Assembly: GCA_022843905.1 (NCBI GenBank)
Contig: JALHMT010000050.1
Coordinates: forward strand, 1 to 39,275
Source of the DNA: Rubrivivax sp.
GTDB lineage: Bacteria > Pseudomonadota > Gammaproteobacteria > Burkholderiales > Burkholderiaceae_C
Direction: 5' to 3'
Length of the DNA: 39,275 bases
Notes under the pieces: model-generated
Told to the model about the DNA's origin: nothing
Databases searched by the model: none
Seen by the model: only the letters and a program-made list of their open reading frames with translations
In this document: positions 1 through 8,814 of the stretch, in pieces
How positions within the stretch are numbered: the stretch's first letter is position 1
Layout of the letters: every line of letters starts with the position of its first letter
Position numbers and translations under genes: made by a program

Positions 1-2351
1 CCCACCGGCACGCCGACGCCCAGCGCGGGGCACAGCTCCAGGCCCACCGCCTTCACGGTGTCGTACAACGCGGCGTCTTCGCCGGGCTCGCCGCAGGCCG
101 CCATCCAGTTGCAGCTGAGCTTCACGCGGGACAACTCGATCGGCGCGGCCAGCAGGTTGGTGATCGCCTCGCCGACGGCCATGCGGCCCGAAGCCGGTGC
201 GTCCAGCGACGCCAGCGGCGTACGCTCGCCCATGCTCATGGCCTCGCCGCGAAAACCGGCGTAGTCGGCCAGCGTCACGGCGCAGTCGGCCACCGGCACC
301 TGCCAGGGACCGACCATGGGGTCGCGGTGGCTCATGCCGCCCACGGTGCGGTCGCCGATGGTGACAAGGAAGCGCTTGCTGGCCACCGTCGGGTGGCGCA
401 GAACGTCGAAGGCCACCTGGCTCAGCTTCACGCCGGTGAGGTCCAGCGGCGTCTCGGTTCGGGCGACGCGCACCACGTCCCGGTGCGTGCGTGGCGGTTT
501 GCCCAGCAGCACGTCCATCGGCATGTCGATCACGCGCTCGCCGCCGGGGCCGTCTTCCAGCACCAGCTGCGCCTCGTCGCTTGTCACGCCGACAACGGCG
601 AACGGACAGCGTTCGCGCCTGCACATCTGTTCGAACAGCGGCATCAGATCGGGATGCACGGCCAGGACGTAGCGCTCCTGACTCTCGTTGCACCAGATCT
701 CCTTGGGTGCCAGTCCGCTCTCTTCCAGCGGCACTTTGCGCAAGTCGAACGTGGCGCCCTTGCCGGCGCCGTCCACCAGTTCGGGGAAGGCGTTGCTGAT
801 GCCGCCGGCACCGACGTCGTGAATGGCCAGCACCGGGTTCAGTTCGCCGAGCGCCCAGCAGTGGTTGATGACCTCCTGGGCGCGGCGCTGGATCTCGGGG
901 TTGCCGCGCTGCACCGAGTCGAAGTCCAGCGCCGCTGCATTGGTTCCGGCGGCCATCGAACTGGCCGCCCCGCCCCCCATGCCGATGCGCATGCCCGGGC
1001 CGCCCAGCTGCACGAGCAGCGTGCCCGCGCCGAAGGGCAGCTTGTGCGTCTGCCCGTCGCTGATGGTGCCCAGACCGCCGGCGATCATGATCGGCTTGTG
1101 GTAGCCACGACGCACGCCGGCCACCGTCTGCTCGAAGACGCGGAAGTAGCCGCCCAGGTTGGGCCGGCCGAACTCGTTGTTGAAGGCCGCGCCGCCGAGC
1201 GGGCCTTCGATCATGATCTGCAGCGCGCTGGCGATGTGCTCCGGCTTGCCGACGCTGTCCCGCTCCCAGGCCTCGTCGGTGCCCGGCAGGTGCAGGTGGC
1301 TCACCGAGAAGCCCGTGACGCCGGCCTTCGGTCGCGCGCCGCGGCCGGTGGCGCCTTCGTCGCGGATCTCACCGCCGGCTCCCGTCGCCGCCCCGGGAAA
1401 GGGCGAGATGGCCGTCGGATGGTTGTGCGTCTCGACCTTCATCAGCACGTGCGCCGTCTCGGCTCGCGCCGAGTACACCGGTGCGTTGGTGAAACCCTGC
1501 GGCAGCCAGCGCTCGACGGGGCCGCCCTCCATCACCGCGGCGTTGTCGCTGTAGGCCACCACGCTGTGCTGCGGGCTGACCTTCTCGGTGTGGCGGATCA
1601 GGCCGAACATCGAATGCGGCTGCTTCTGGCCGTCGATGGTGAAGTCGGCATTGAAGATCTTGTGGCGGCAGTGTTCGCTGTTGGCCTGCGCGAACATCAT
1701 CAGCTCGACATCGCTGGGGTTGCGCCCCAGGCGGCGAAAGGCGTCCACCAGATAGTCGATCTCGTCGCCACTGAGCGCCAGGCCGAAGGCCTGGTCGGCC
1801 TCCAGCAGGGCTTGCCGGCCCTGCCCGATGACGTCGACGTGTTCGAGCGGTGGCGCAGGCCGGGCGTCGAAGAGCTGTCTCGCGGCGGCGCGGTCGAAGG
1901 CCAGATCCTCGGTCATGCGATCGTGCAGCAGCGGTGCCAGGGCCTGCAGTTCTTCCGTGGCCAGCGGCTTGCCGGCGCCGAACAGGCTGGACTTCACTGC
2001 CAGGCGGTACTCGGTGACCCGTTCGATCCGGCGCACTTCGATGCCGCAGTTGTGCGCGATGTCGGTGGCCTTGCTGGCCCAGGGCGAAACCGTGCCCCGC
2101 CGCGGCATCACCAGCACCAGCGAACCCGCGCCCTCCGCAGCCTGCGGACCGACATCGAGCAAGGCCTGAAGGCGGTCGCGTGCAGCTGGCGGCAGGCTGG
2201 CCTCGCTTGCGGCCCAGTGCACGTGGCGCGCACTGACGCCGGCCAGGCGCGGGCAGACCTGCTGCAGCCTCGACAGCAGGGCTTGCAGGCGGAACTCGGA
2301 CAGCGCCGCGCCGCCTTCGAAATGAGTCAGGGACAGGGAATGGGGAAGCAT
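1..2351 (-). CDS. purL: Phosphoribosylformylglycinamidine synthase, large single-chain form (5' part; runs off the window)
   Basis: Fourth step of de novo purine synthesis: converts FGAR to FGAM with ATP and glutamine in the cytoplasm. Translating the minus strand from the ATG at 2351 gives 783 complete codons without a stop before the window edge. The N-terminal domain and linker are followed by the diagnostic ANSEHCRHK segment at about residues 223-231, then METHNHPT and glycine-rich FGAM-synthase motifs, and later NWMAACGEPGEDA near the edge. This is the roughly 1,300-residue gammaproteobacterial/betaproteobacterial type, so the remaining synthase half and the C-terminal glutaminase domain lie outside the window. 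It is divergent from map across a 143-nt gap. No good Shine-Dalgarno precedes the chosen ATG, but the protein start fits the family. Identity is very secure. Confidence 0.97.
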   Translation of the reverse strand, partial: MLPHSLSLTHFEGGAALSEFRLQALLSRLQQVCPRLAGVSARHVHWAASEASLPPAARDRLQALLDVGPQAAEGAGSLVLVMPRRGTVSPWASKATDIAHNCGIEVRRIERVTEYRLAVKSSLFGAGKPLATEELQALAPLLHDRMTEDLAFDRAAARQLFDARPAPPLEHVDVIGQGRQALLEADQAFGLALSGDEIDYLVDAFRRLGRNPSDVELMMFAQANSEHCRHKIFNADFTIDGQKQPHSMFGLIRHTEKVSPQHSVVAYSDNAAVMEGGPVERWLPQGFTNAPVYSARAETAHVLMKVETHNHPTAISPFPGAATGAGGEIRDEGATGRGARPKAGVTGFSVSHLHLPGTDEAWERDSVGKPEHIASALQIMIEGPLGGAAFNNEFGRPNLGGYFRVFEQTVAGVRRGYHKPIMIAGGLGTISDGQTHKLPFGAGTLLVQLGGPGMRIGMGGGAASSMAAGTNAAALDFDSVQRGNPEIQRRAQEVINHCWALGELNPVLAIHDVGAGGISNAFPELVDGAGKGATFDLRKVPLEESGLAPKEIWCNESQERYVLAVHPDLMPLFEQMCRRERCPFAVVGVTSDEAQLVLEDGPGGERVIDMPMDVLLGKPPRTHRDVVRVARTETPLDLTGVKLSQVAFDVLRHPTVASKRFLVTIGDRTVGGMSHRDPMVGPWQVPVADCAVTLADYAGFRGEAMSMGERTPLASLDAPASGRMAVGEAITNLLAAPIELSRVKLSCNWMAACGEPGEDAALYDTVKAVGLELCPALGVGVPV

Positions 2352-2481
2352 GGGGTGCCGTCGGTTGCGGGTGGTGCCCTGGCAAGGAGAGCGGTCGGAG
2401 GGCGGCCAGGTCGCAAAGGGGGGCGGGAGCCGGCTGCCCCGGACGCCTTCGCCTCTTCGACTCATTTTATGGGGCCAGTGG

Positions 2482-2487
2482 GATAAT
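2482..2487 (+). promoter_or_regulatory. -10-like hexamer 7 nt before map (leaderless candidate)
   Basis: GATAAT is followed by seven bases and then the map ATG at 2495. No Shine-Dalgarno lies between them. A start of transcription about 7 nt after the hexamer would fall on the start codon itself. I see no convincing -35 element, so this is an inference from spacing and from similar cases elsewhere in the window. Confidence 0.45.
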
Positions 2488-2494
2488 CCGCGGG

Positions 2495-3373
2495 ATGACG
2501 ATCCCCATCAAGACTGCCAGCGACATTGCCGGCATGCGCCTGGCCGGCCGCCTGGCCTCCGAGGTCCTCGACATGCTGGCGCCCCACGTGCAGCCCGGCG
2601 TGACGACCCGGGAGCTCGACCGTCTGGCGCACGAGCACATGGTGAACGTGCAGGGCGGCATACCCGCCACGCTGGGCTACCAACCCCCGGGCTACCCGGC
2701 CTACCCGGCGTCGCTGTGCACTTCGCTCAACGACGTGGTCTGCCATGGCGTGCCCGATGACCGCCCCCTGAAGAGCGGCGACGTGCTGAACATCGACGTC
2801 ACGGTCATCAAGGATGGCTGGCACGGCGACAACAGCCGCATGTACGTGGTGGGCGAAGGCACGATTGCCGCAAGGCGCCTGTGCGCGGTCACCTTCGATG
2901 CCATGTGGAAGGGCATCGTCAAGGTCAAGCCCGGCGCACGCCTGGGCGACATCGGACACGCCATCCAGACCTTCGCCGAACACCATGGATTCAGCGTGGT
3001 GCGCGAGTTCTGCGGGCACGGCGTGGGCGCGAAGTTCCACGAAGAACCGCAGGTGCTTCACTACGGTCGTCCCGGCACCCTGGAAGAGCTGGTGCCGGGC
3101 ATGATCTTCACGATCGAACCGATGATCAACGCCGGACGGCGAGACATCAAGGAGGACCGCAAGGCCAATCGCCCCTACGACGGTTGGACCATCGTCACGC
3201 GAGACCGCTCCCTTTCGGCCCAGTGGGAGCACACCGTGCTGGTCACGGAGAACGGCTACGAGGTGCTGACCGTGTCGGCCGGCAGCCCGCCGCCGCCTGC
3301 CTTCGCTCCCGAAGGCTATGGTGTCGGAGCCTCCTGGGCAGCGCCCGCCAGCGCGGCGGCGATGACGTCCTAG
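2495..3373 (+). CDS. map: Type I methionine aminopeptidase
   Basis: Removes the initiator methionine from nascent proteins; cytosolic dinuclear metalloenzyme. The 292-residue product has all five metal ligands of the family in order: D101, D112, H175 (in GHG), E208 (in TIEPM) and E245 (in QWEH). H84 in the CHG motif is the substrate-binding histidine. It is about 28 residues longer than E. coli Map because of a proline- and alanine-rich C-terminal tail with no assignable function. The first ATG after a -10-like hexamer was chosen; it keeps the usual N-terminal length. glnD starts only 4 nt downstream, so map, glnD and mnmH are probably one transcript. Confidence 0.97.
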   Translation: MTIPIKTASDIAGMRLAGRLASEVLDMLAPHVQPGVTTRELDRLAHEHMVNVQGGIPATLGYQPPGYPAYPASLCTSLNDVVCHGVPDDRPLKSGDVLNIDVTVIKDGWHGDNSRMYVVGEGTIAARRLCAVTFDAMWKGIVKVKPGARLGDIGHAIQTFAEHHGFSVVREFCGHGVGAKFHEEPQVLHYGRPGTLEELVPGMIFTIEPMINAGRRDIKEDRKANRPYDGWTIVTRDRSLSAQWEHTVLVTENGYEVLTVSAGSPPPPAFAPEGYGVGASWAAPASAAAMTS

Positions 3374-3377
3374 CTCG

Positions 3378-5990
3378 ATGTCCGCCACGATGGACGCGCC
3401 GCGCATCACGCCGGCCCGTCTGACCGAACTGCGTACGGCCTTCCGCGAAGGCAAGGCCCGGCGTATCGAGGGCTTTCGCAGTTCGCGCCCGACCAGCGCT
3501 TCGGCGGCCCTGCTCATCCGCGGCCTGTCGCGCCACGTCGATGCCACGCTGTGCAGCCTGTGGGAAGCCTCGGGCATGCCGGCTTCGGCGACGCTGGTGG
3601 CGGTGGGTGGATACGGCCGCGGCGAGCTGTTTCCGCACTCCGACGTCGATGTGCTGCTGGTCCTTGCCCAAGCGGCCGGCGAAGAGGTGCGCGGCCGGAT
3701 CGAAGGCTTCATCACCGCATGCTGGGACATCGGCCTGGAGATCGGCAGTTCGGTTCGCACGGTCGACGAGTGCGTCGACGAGGCGCGACGGGACGTCACC
3801 GTGCAGACCTCGCTGCTCGAGGCGCGGTTCATCTGCGGCGCCCGGCGCGGCTTCACGCGATTGCACGAGCAGTGCATGGCCGCGCTGGACGCCAAGGCCT
3901 TCCTGCGCGCGAAGATGCTCGAGATGCAGCAGCGCCACGTGAAGTACGAAGGCACCCCGTACGCACTGGAACCCAACTGCAAGGAAAGCCCGGGCGGCCT
4001 GCGCGACCTGCAGGTGGTGATCTGGGTCGCCCGTGCCGCCGGACTCGGGCGCACCTGGGCGGAACTGGCGACGATGGGTCTCGCAACGCCCTTCGAGGTG
4101 AGCCAGCTGCGCAAGCACGAGGGCACGCTGCGGCTGATCCGGTCCCTGCTGCACAGCGTGGCCGGCCGCCGGGAAGACCGCCTGGTGTTCGACCTGCAGA
4201 CCGCACTGGCCGAGAGCCTGGGCTACAAGGCCACGCAGCACCAGCGCTCGTCCGAAGTGCTGATGCACCGCTTCTACTGGGCAGCCAAGGCGGTCACTCA
4301 GCTCAACCAGATCCTGATGATGAACATCGAGGAGCGCGTCAACCACAGCGAGCTGGCACCGATGCGCCCCATCAACGCGCGCTTCTTCGACCGCGCCGGC
4401 ATGCTGGAGGTGGCGCGGGACGACCTCTACATCGACAACCCGCATGCCATCCTCGAGACCTTCCTGGTCTTCCAGCAGACGCGCGGCCTGAAGGGATTTT
4501 CGTCGCGAACCTTGCGCGCGCTCTACAACTCGCGCAACCAGATGGACGCCGCCTTCCGCCGCGACCCCATCAACCGCGAGCTGTTCATGGACATCCTGCG
4601 CCAGCCGCACGGCACCACGCACGCTTTCCGGCTGATGAACCAGACTTCGGTGCTGGGCCGCTACCTGTGGGTGTTCCGCCGCATCGTCGGGCGCATGCAG
4701 CATGACCTCTTCCATGTCTACACCGTCGACCAGCACATCCTGATGGTGCTGCGCAACGTGCGCCGATTCTTCATCCCGGAGCACGCTCACGAATACCCGT
4801 TCTGCTCGCAGCTCGCGGGCACCTGGGACGCGCCCTGGCTGCTGTATGTGGCCGCCCTCTTCCATGACGTGGCCAAGGGCCGCGGAGGCGACCACTCCGA
4901 GCTGGGCGCCATGGAAGCCAGGCGCTTCTGCCGCGACCACGGTCTGACCCGGGACGAATCGCGCCTCGTCGAGTTCCTGGTCAAGGAGCACCTGACCATG
5001 AGCCGCATCGCGCAGAAGGAAGATCTCAGCGACGCCGATGTCATCGGCGGCTTCGCCCGCCTGGTCGGCAGTGAACGACGCCTGACAGCGCTGTACCTGC
5101 TGACGGTGGCCGACATCCGCGGCACCAGCCCCAAGGTCTGGAATGCCTGGAAGGGCAAGCTGCTGGAAGACCTCTACCGCCTGACACTGCGCGCGCTGGG
5201 CGGCGCCAAGCCGAACCTGGACGCCGAGATCGAGTCGCGCAAGCAGGAGGCGCGGCAGAAGCTGGCGTTGCTGTCGGCCCTGCCCGGCACCGAAGAGCCG
5301 CTGTGGAAGACCCTGGAGGTGAGCTATTTCGCCCGCCACGACGCCACCGAGATCGCCTGGCACGCGCGTTCCTTGTGGCGCCACATCGAGTCCGAAGGAC
5401 CCATCGTGGTGGCCCGGCCTTCGTCGGTGGGCGACGGCCTGCAGGTGCTGGTGTACTCGCCCGACCGGCCCGACCTCTTCGCCCGCATCTGCGGCTACTT
5501 CGACAGCGCCGGCTTCAGCATCCAGGACGCCAAGATCCACACCACCCGCACCGGTTACGCGCTCGACACCTTCCAGGTGGTGAGCAATTTCGGCGTGGAT
5601 GCCCCCGGCGGCTACCGTGACCTGATCTCCCTGGTGGAGACACAGGCCGCCATCGCGCTGGCCAGCGACGGCCCCCTGCCCGAGCCCAGCCGCGGCCGCG
5701 TTTCGCGCCGCGTGCGCTCGTTCCCGGTCACGCCGCGTGTCTCGCTGGCGCCCGACGAACGAGCACAGAGATGGCTGCTCACCGTGTCCGCCAGCGACCG
5801 CTCGGGCCTGCTCTACGCCATCGCACGCGTGATGGCTCGCAACCAGGTCAACCTGCAGCTCGCCAAGATCACCACGCTGGGCGAGCGCGTGGAGGACACT
5901 TTCCTGGTCGACGGCCCCGAACTGCAGCGGCCGAAAGCGCAGTTGCGCATCGAGACCGAACTGCTCGACGCCGTGGCACCACCCACCTGA
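3378..5990 (+). CDS. glnD: Bifunctional [protein-PII] uridylyltransferase/uridylyl-removing enzyme
   Basis: Senses glutamine and uridylylates or deuridylylates the PII signalling proteins, thereby controlling nitrogen assimilation. The 870-residue protein has the family architecture: a nucleotidyltransferase motif GGYGRGELFPHSDVD ending near D91 (D89 and D91 bind metal), a GlnD-type helical domain, an HD phosphohydrolase motif FHDVAKGRGGDH with H496-D497, and two C-terminal ACT domains beginning near residues 687 and 797. Length matches the family (about 860-890 residues). The ATG lies 4 nt after the map stop, and a second in-frame Met at codon 5 is a possible alternative start. Translational coupling to map is likely. 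Confidence 0.97.
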   Translation: MSATMDAPRITPARLTELRTAFREGKARRIEGFRSSRPTSASAALLIRGLSRHVDATLCSLWEASGMPASATLVAVGGYGRGELFPHSDVDVLLVLAQAAGEEVRGRIEGFITACWDIGLEIGSSVRTVDECVDEARRDVTVQTSLLEARFICGARRGFTRLHEQCMAALDAKAFLRAKMLEMQQRHVKYEGTPYALEPNCKESPGGLRDLQVVIWVARAAGLGRTWAELATMGLATPFEVSQLRKHEGTLRLIRSLLHSVAGRREDRLVFDLQTALAESLGYKATQHQRSSEVLMHRFYWAAKAVTQLNQILMMNIEERVNHSELAPMRPINARFFDRAGMLEVARDDLYIDNPHAILETFLVFQQTRGLKGFSSRTLRALYNSRNQMDAAFRRDPINRELFMDILRQPHGTTHAFRLMNQTSVLGRYLWVFRRIVGRMQHDLFHVYTVDQHILMVLRNVRRFFIPEHAHEYPFCSQLAGTWDAPWLLYVAALFHDVAKGRGGDHSELGAMEARRFCRDHGLTRDESRLVEFLVKEHLTMSRIAQKEDLSDADVIGGFARLVGSERRLTALYLLTVADIRGTSPKVWNAWKGKLLEDLYRLTLRALGGAKPNLDAEIESRKQEARQKLALLSALPGTEEPLWKTLEVSYFARHDATEIAWHARSLWRHIESEGPIVVARPSSVGDGLQVLVYSPDRPDLFARICGYFDSAGFSIQDAKIHTTRTGYALDTFQVVSNFGVDAPGGYRDLISLVETQAAIALASDGPLPEPSRGRVSRRVRSFPVTPRVSLAPDERAQRWLLTVSASDRSGLLYAIARVMARNQVNLQLAKITTLGERVEDTFLVDGPELQRPKAQLRIETELLDAVAPPT

Positions 5991-5994
5991 AGCC

Positions 5995-7050
5995 ATGGCA
6001 CTGCGCCGCATCACCGCCGCCGACGCCATCGCGCGGCTGTCGGAGTTCGATGCCGTGATCGACGCGCGCGCGCCGGGCGAGTTCGCCGAGGACCGCCTGC
6101 CGGGCGCCGTCAACTGGCCTTCGCTGAACGACGAAGAGCGCCACCTCGTCGGTACCGAATACAAGCAGGTTTCACCGTTCGAAGCCCGCAAGCGGGGCGC
6201 GGTGCTGGTCTCGCGCAACATCGCGCGACACATCGAGGTGCACGCCATGGGGCTGCCGCGCGACTGGAAACCGCTGGTCTACTGCTGGCGCGGCGGTCAA
6301 CGCTCGGGATCGCTGTCGCTGGTGCTCGACCAGATCGGATTCACGGTGCACGTGCTCGAAGGCGGCTACCGGGAGTTCAGGCGACGTGTCATCGCCGAAA
6401 CCGAGGATCTGCCGGCCACGCTGCAACTGCGTGTGCTGTGCGGCCGCACCGGCTCGGCAAAGAGCCGGCTGCTGCAGGCGTTGCAAGGCGTCGGCGCCCA
6501 GGTGCTCGATCTCGAGGCGCTGGCCAGCCATCGCGGGTCGGTGCTGGGCCCGCTGCCGGGCCAGCCGCAGCCTTCGCAGAAGGCTTTCGAGACGGCGCTC
6601 TGGAGCGCGATGCGCGCGTTCGACACCCGACGGCCGGTGTTCGTCGAGGGCGAGAGCCGCACCATCGGCAGGCTGCGCATCCCCGAAAGGCTGCTCGAGC
6701 GCATCCGCGCCGCCGATTGCGTGCAGGTGCAGATGCCGATGCCGGCCCGCGTCGCCTTCCTGCTCGAAGACTATGCGCACTTCGTCAGCGACACGCCGGC
6801 CTTCTGCGAGAAGCTCGCTGCCTTGCGCGAACTTCGCGGCGCCGCGGTGATCGAGCGCTGGCAGGTCGAGGCGCGTGCCGGCCGCACGGCGGCCGTGGTC
6901 GAGGAACTGCTCACGCAGCACTACGACCCGATCTACATGCGTTCGATGGTGCGCAACTTCGTCCACTTCGATCAGGCGTGCCTGCTCGATCTGCCCGACG
7001 CGACGCCGGGCACCTTGCGGGCCGCGGCCGAGCAGCTCGCCGCCACCTGA
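5995..7050 (+). CDS. mnmH: tRNA 2-selenouridine/geranyl-2-thiouridine synthase
   Basis: Replaces sulfur by selenium at the wobble 2-thiouridine of some tRNAs, using selenophosphate and passing through a geranylated intermediate. The 351-residue protein has an N-terminal rhodanese domain with catalytic C97 in YCWRGGQRSG and a C-terminal P-loop domain with GRTGSAKS at 150-157. C97 occupies the same residue number as in the E. coli enzyme. The gene starts 4 nt after glnD and is likely co-transcribed with it. Activity needs selenophosphate from SelD; no selD is present in this window, so it must lie elsewhere if the enzyme makes selenouridine. Confidence 0.95.
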   Translation: MALRRITAADAIARLSEFDAVIDARAPGEFAEDRLPGAVNWPSLNDEERHLVGTEYKQVSPFEARKRGAVLVSRNIARHIEVHAMGLPRDWKPLVYCWRGGQRSGSLSLVLDQIGFTVHVLEGGYREFRRRVIAETEDLPATLQLRVLCGRTGSAKSRLLQALQGVGAQVLDLEALASHRGSVLGPLPGQPQPSQKAFETALWSAMRAFDTRRPVFVEGESRTIGRLRIPERLLERIRAADCVQVQMPMPARVAFLLEDYAHFVSDTPAFCEKLAALRELRGAAVIERWQVEARAGRTAAVVEELLTQHYDPIYMRSMVRNFVHFDQACLLDLPDATPGTLRAAAEQLAAT

Positions 7051-7113
7051 CCCGGTACCGAGGCCGGTCTCGGCCGAGATCGAGCCATCGCCTAGGGCAT
7101 GGCTACCGGGAAC

Positions 7114-7127
7114 TTGCCCAAGATCAA
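7114..7127. promoter_or_regulatory. Possible FNR/ANR-like box
   Basis: TTGCCCAAGATCAA fits the CRP/FNR-family pattern TTG-N8-CAA and has a perfect right half (ATCAA) for the FNR consensus TTGAT-N4-ATCAA; the left half matches only partly. Its centre lies about 43 nt before the ATG at 7164, near the activating position expected if transcription starts close to that codon. The match is short, so chance occurrence is possible. Confidence 0.3.
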
Positions 7128-7163
7128 GGCAAGGCGTCGCAGGGCAAGGCATCATCATCTTCG

Positions 7164-7952
7164 ATGCGCACCCAGAAGGCCCTCCAGGAATCCCGCAGCT
7201 TCCGCGTCCGCTCCATCCCCTTGCTGCGGCCGCTGGGCTGGCTGGGCCGAGGCTGGGCCGACCTGTTGCGACGTCCCCTGCCCGGTCTGCTGCACGGTCT
7301 GGCCGTGTGGGCCGGCGGACTCTTCATCGCCTGGTTCGGACGCGACCAGTTCTGGCTGCTGGCCGGCGCCTTCAGCGGCTTCCTGCTGGTGGCGCCCATC
7401 GTCGCCACGGGCCTATACGCCGTGAGCCGGGCGCTGCACCGCGGTCAGACCGCCTCGCTGGGCACGGCACTGCGCGCCTGGAAGCCCGACGATTCACGGC
7501 TCGTTGTCTTCGGCCTGTTGCTTGCCCTGGCCGGCACCGGCTGGGTGCTGACCTCGGCTTCGCTGATCACCAGTTTCGCAGCACAGCCGGTCACCAGGCC
7601 CATCGACTTCCTGCGTGTCGTCGTGGTCAACGACAGCTCATGGCTGTTCGAGGCCTGGCTGGCGCTCGGCGCCGTGATGGCCGCACCGGTGTTCGCGTCC
7701 AGCGTGGTGGCGCTGCCCATGCTGCTGGACCGCAAGGTCAGCGTGCTGGCCGCCGTCTACACCAGCTGGCGCGTGGTGATGGAACACCCCGGCGCGATGG
7801 CCTTGTGGGCCGCACTCATCATGGGCTTGACTCTCGTGGGCATGGTGCCGGGACTTCTGGGTCTGGTGGTCGTCGTGCCCTGGCTGGCCCATGCGAGCTG
7901 GCACGCCTATCGCGATCTGGTGGACACCTCCGGCCTGCCCGAGATGCCCTGA
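7164..7952 (+). CDS. DUF2189-family integral membrane protein
   Basis: The 262-residue protein is largely hydrophobic, with about six membrane segments separated by short charged loops, and matches my recollection of the DUF2189 (COG5473) family of predicted inner-membrane proteins. No enzymatic motif is visible and the function is unknown. The start at 7164 (MRTQKALQES) was chosen because it precedes a basic, cytoplasmic-looking N-terminus; the open frame extends upstream through mnmH as a shadow. There is no clear Shine-Dalgarno. DUF2788 follows after 5 nt and a YitT-family gene overlaps that, so the three probably form one membrane-protein operon. Confidence 0.8.
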   Translation: MRTQKALQESRSFRVRSIPLLRPLGWLGRGWADLLRRPLPGLLHGLAVWAGGLFIAWFGRDQFWLLAGAFSGFLLVAPIVATGLYAVSRALHRGQTASLGTALRAWKPDDSRLVVFGLLLALAGTGWVLTSASLITSFAAQPVTRPIDFLRVVVVNDSSWLFEAWLALGAVMAAPVFASSVVALPMLLDRKVSVLAAVYTSWRVVMEHPGAMALWAALIMGLTLVGMVPGLLGLVVVVPWLAHASWHAYRDLVDTSGLPEMP

Positions 7953-7957
7953 GTCCC

Positions 7958-8173
7958 ATGGGCGGCTTCACAGAGGAACAGATCGCGCAGTTCGGGCTGA
8001 CCTTCGGGGTCAGCGCGTTCATGCTCTACATGGTGTTCATCATCTTCCAGCTCGCGCGCGAATCGAAAGCGGGGCGCTTCGGCACCTTCGTGCTGTTCCT
8101 CGCACTGGGATTCGGGCTGCTGGGCTTCGCGGCCAAGGGCGTGGTCAAGTACTTCATCGGGGGCGGGGAGTGA
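7958..8173 (+). CDS. Small DUF2788 membrane protein
   Basis: A 71-residue protein with two predicted membrane helices (about residues 12-32 and 42-65) joined by a basic loop containing ARESKAGR. It matches the DUF2788 family of small proteobacterial membrane proteins. Function is unknown. It begins 5 nt after the DUF2189 gene, and its TGA overlaps the GTG start of the next gene, so it is very likely translated as part of the same transcript. Confidence 0.8.
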   Translation: MGGFTEEQIAQFGLTFGVSAFMLYMVFIIFQLARESKAGRFGTFVLFLALGFGLLGFAAKGVVKYFIGGGE

Positions 8174-8790
8174 ACGGCACGGCGTCCACCGATGACGCGC
8201 TGCATCACCGCTGGTACGACGACGTCCAGGCACTGGTGACTGGCACCCTGTTCGTTGCTCTGGGCCTTGTGTTGTTCCGCCACGCCGGCCTGCTGACCGG
8301 CGGCACCGCCGGCATCGCCTTCGTGCTGCACTACGCCGCCGGCCTGCCCTTCGGCGCCGCCTTCTTCGCCCTCAACCTGCCGTTCTACTGGCTGGCCTGG
8401 CGCCGCATGGGCCGCCGCTTCACCGTCAAGACCTTCGCAGCCGTGGCGCTGCTCTCGGTGCTGACCGAAGTGCTGCCGGGCTGGATCGTGCTGCAGAGCG
8501 TCGACGCCTTGTTCGCGGCCGTTGCCGGCGGCCTGCTGCTGGGCGCGGGATTCGTCATCCTGTTCCGTCACCAGGCCAGCCTGGGCGGCCTGAACGTGCT
8601 GGTGTTGTGGCTGCAGGTGCGTCGCGGCTGGCGCGCCGGCAAGCTGCAGATGGGCATCGACGCCCTCATCCTGCTGGCCGCTTCGCCCTGGGTCGGGCCT
8701 CGGCAGTTGATGCTGTCGGTGCTGGGAGCCGCCGCGTTGAACTTCGCGCTGACGGTGAACCACCGCCCGGGCCGCTACGCGGCGGTGTGA
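8170..8790 (+). CDS. YitT-family membrane protein, short form
   Basis: The 206-residue product has about five to six membrane helices and the YitT-type glycine-rich signatures LLTGGTAGIAF (about residues 38-48) and ASLGGLNVLV later in the protein. It starts at a GTG at 8170 that overlaps the stop of the DUF2788 gene (GTGA), which supports the choice. Typical YitT proteins of Firmicutes are about 280 residues with a soluble DUF2179 domain; that domain is absent here, as in many proteobacterial members. Substrate is unknown. It ends just before the tandem repeat and faces phaB. Confidence 0.85.
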   Translation: MNGTASTDDALHHRWYDDVQALVTGTLFVALGLVLFRHAGLLTGGTAGIAFVLHYAAGLPFGAAFFALNLPFYWLAWRRMGRRFTVKTFAAVALLSVLTEVLPGWIVLQSVDALFAAVAGGLLLGAGFVILFRHQASLGGLNVLVLWLQVRRGWRAGKLQMGIDALILLAASPWVGPRQLMLSVLGAAALNFALTVNHRPGRYAAV

Positions 8791-8814
8791 GGCCGTCGCG
8801 CGCGGAACCTTGGT

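Noticed and set aside
327..2486. 719-codon plus-strand open frame
   Set aside because: It is antisense to purL, whose minus-strand translation carries clear family motifs throughout. The plus-strand product is low-complexity and Arg/His/Ala-rich with no recognisable domain.
3243..6248. 1001-codon minus-strand open frame
   Set aside because: Antisense shadow of map, glnD and mnmH. High GC leaves long open frames opposite real genes; no domain is visible in it.
7051..7110. CCGAG/CTCGG inverted repeats after mnmH as a terminator
   Set aside because: The stems are only five base pairs, GC-rich background makes such pairs common, and no T-run follows.
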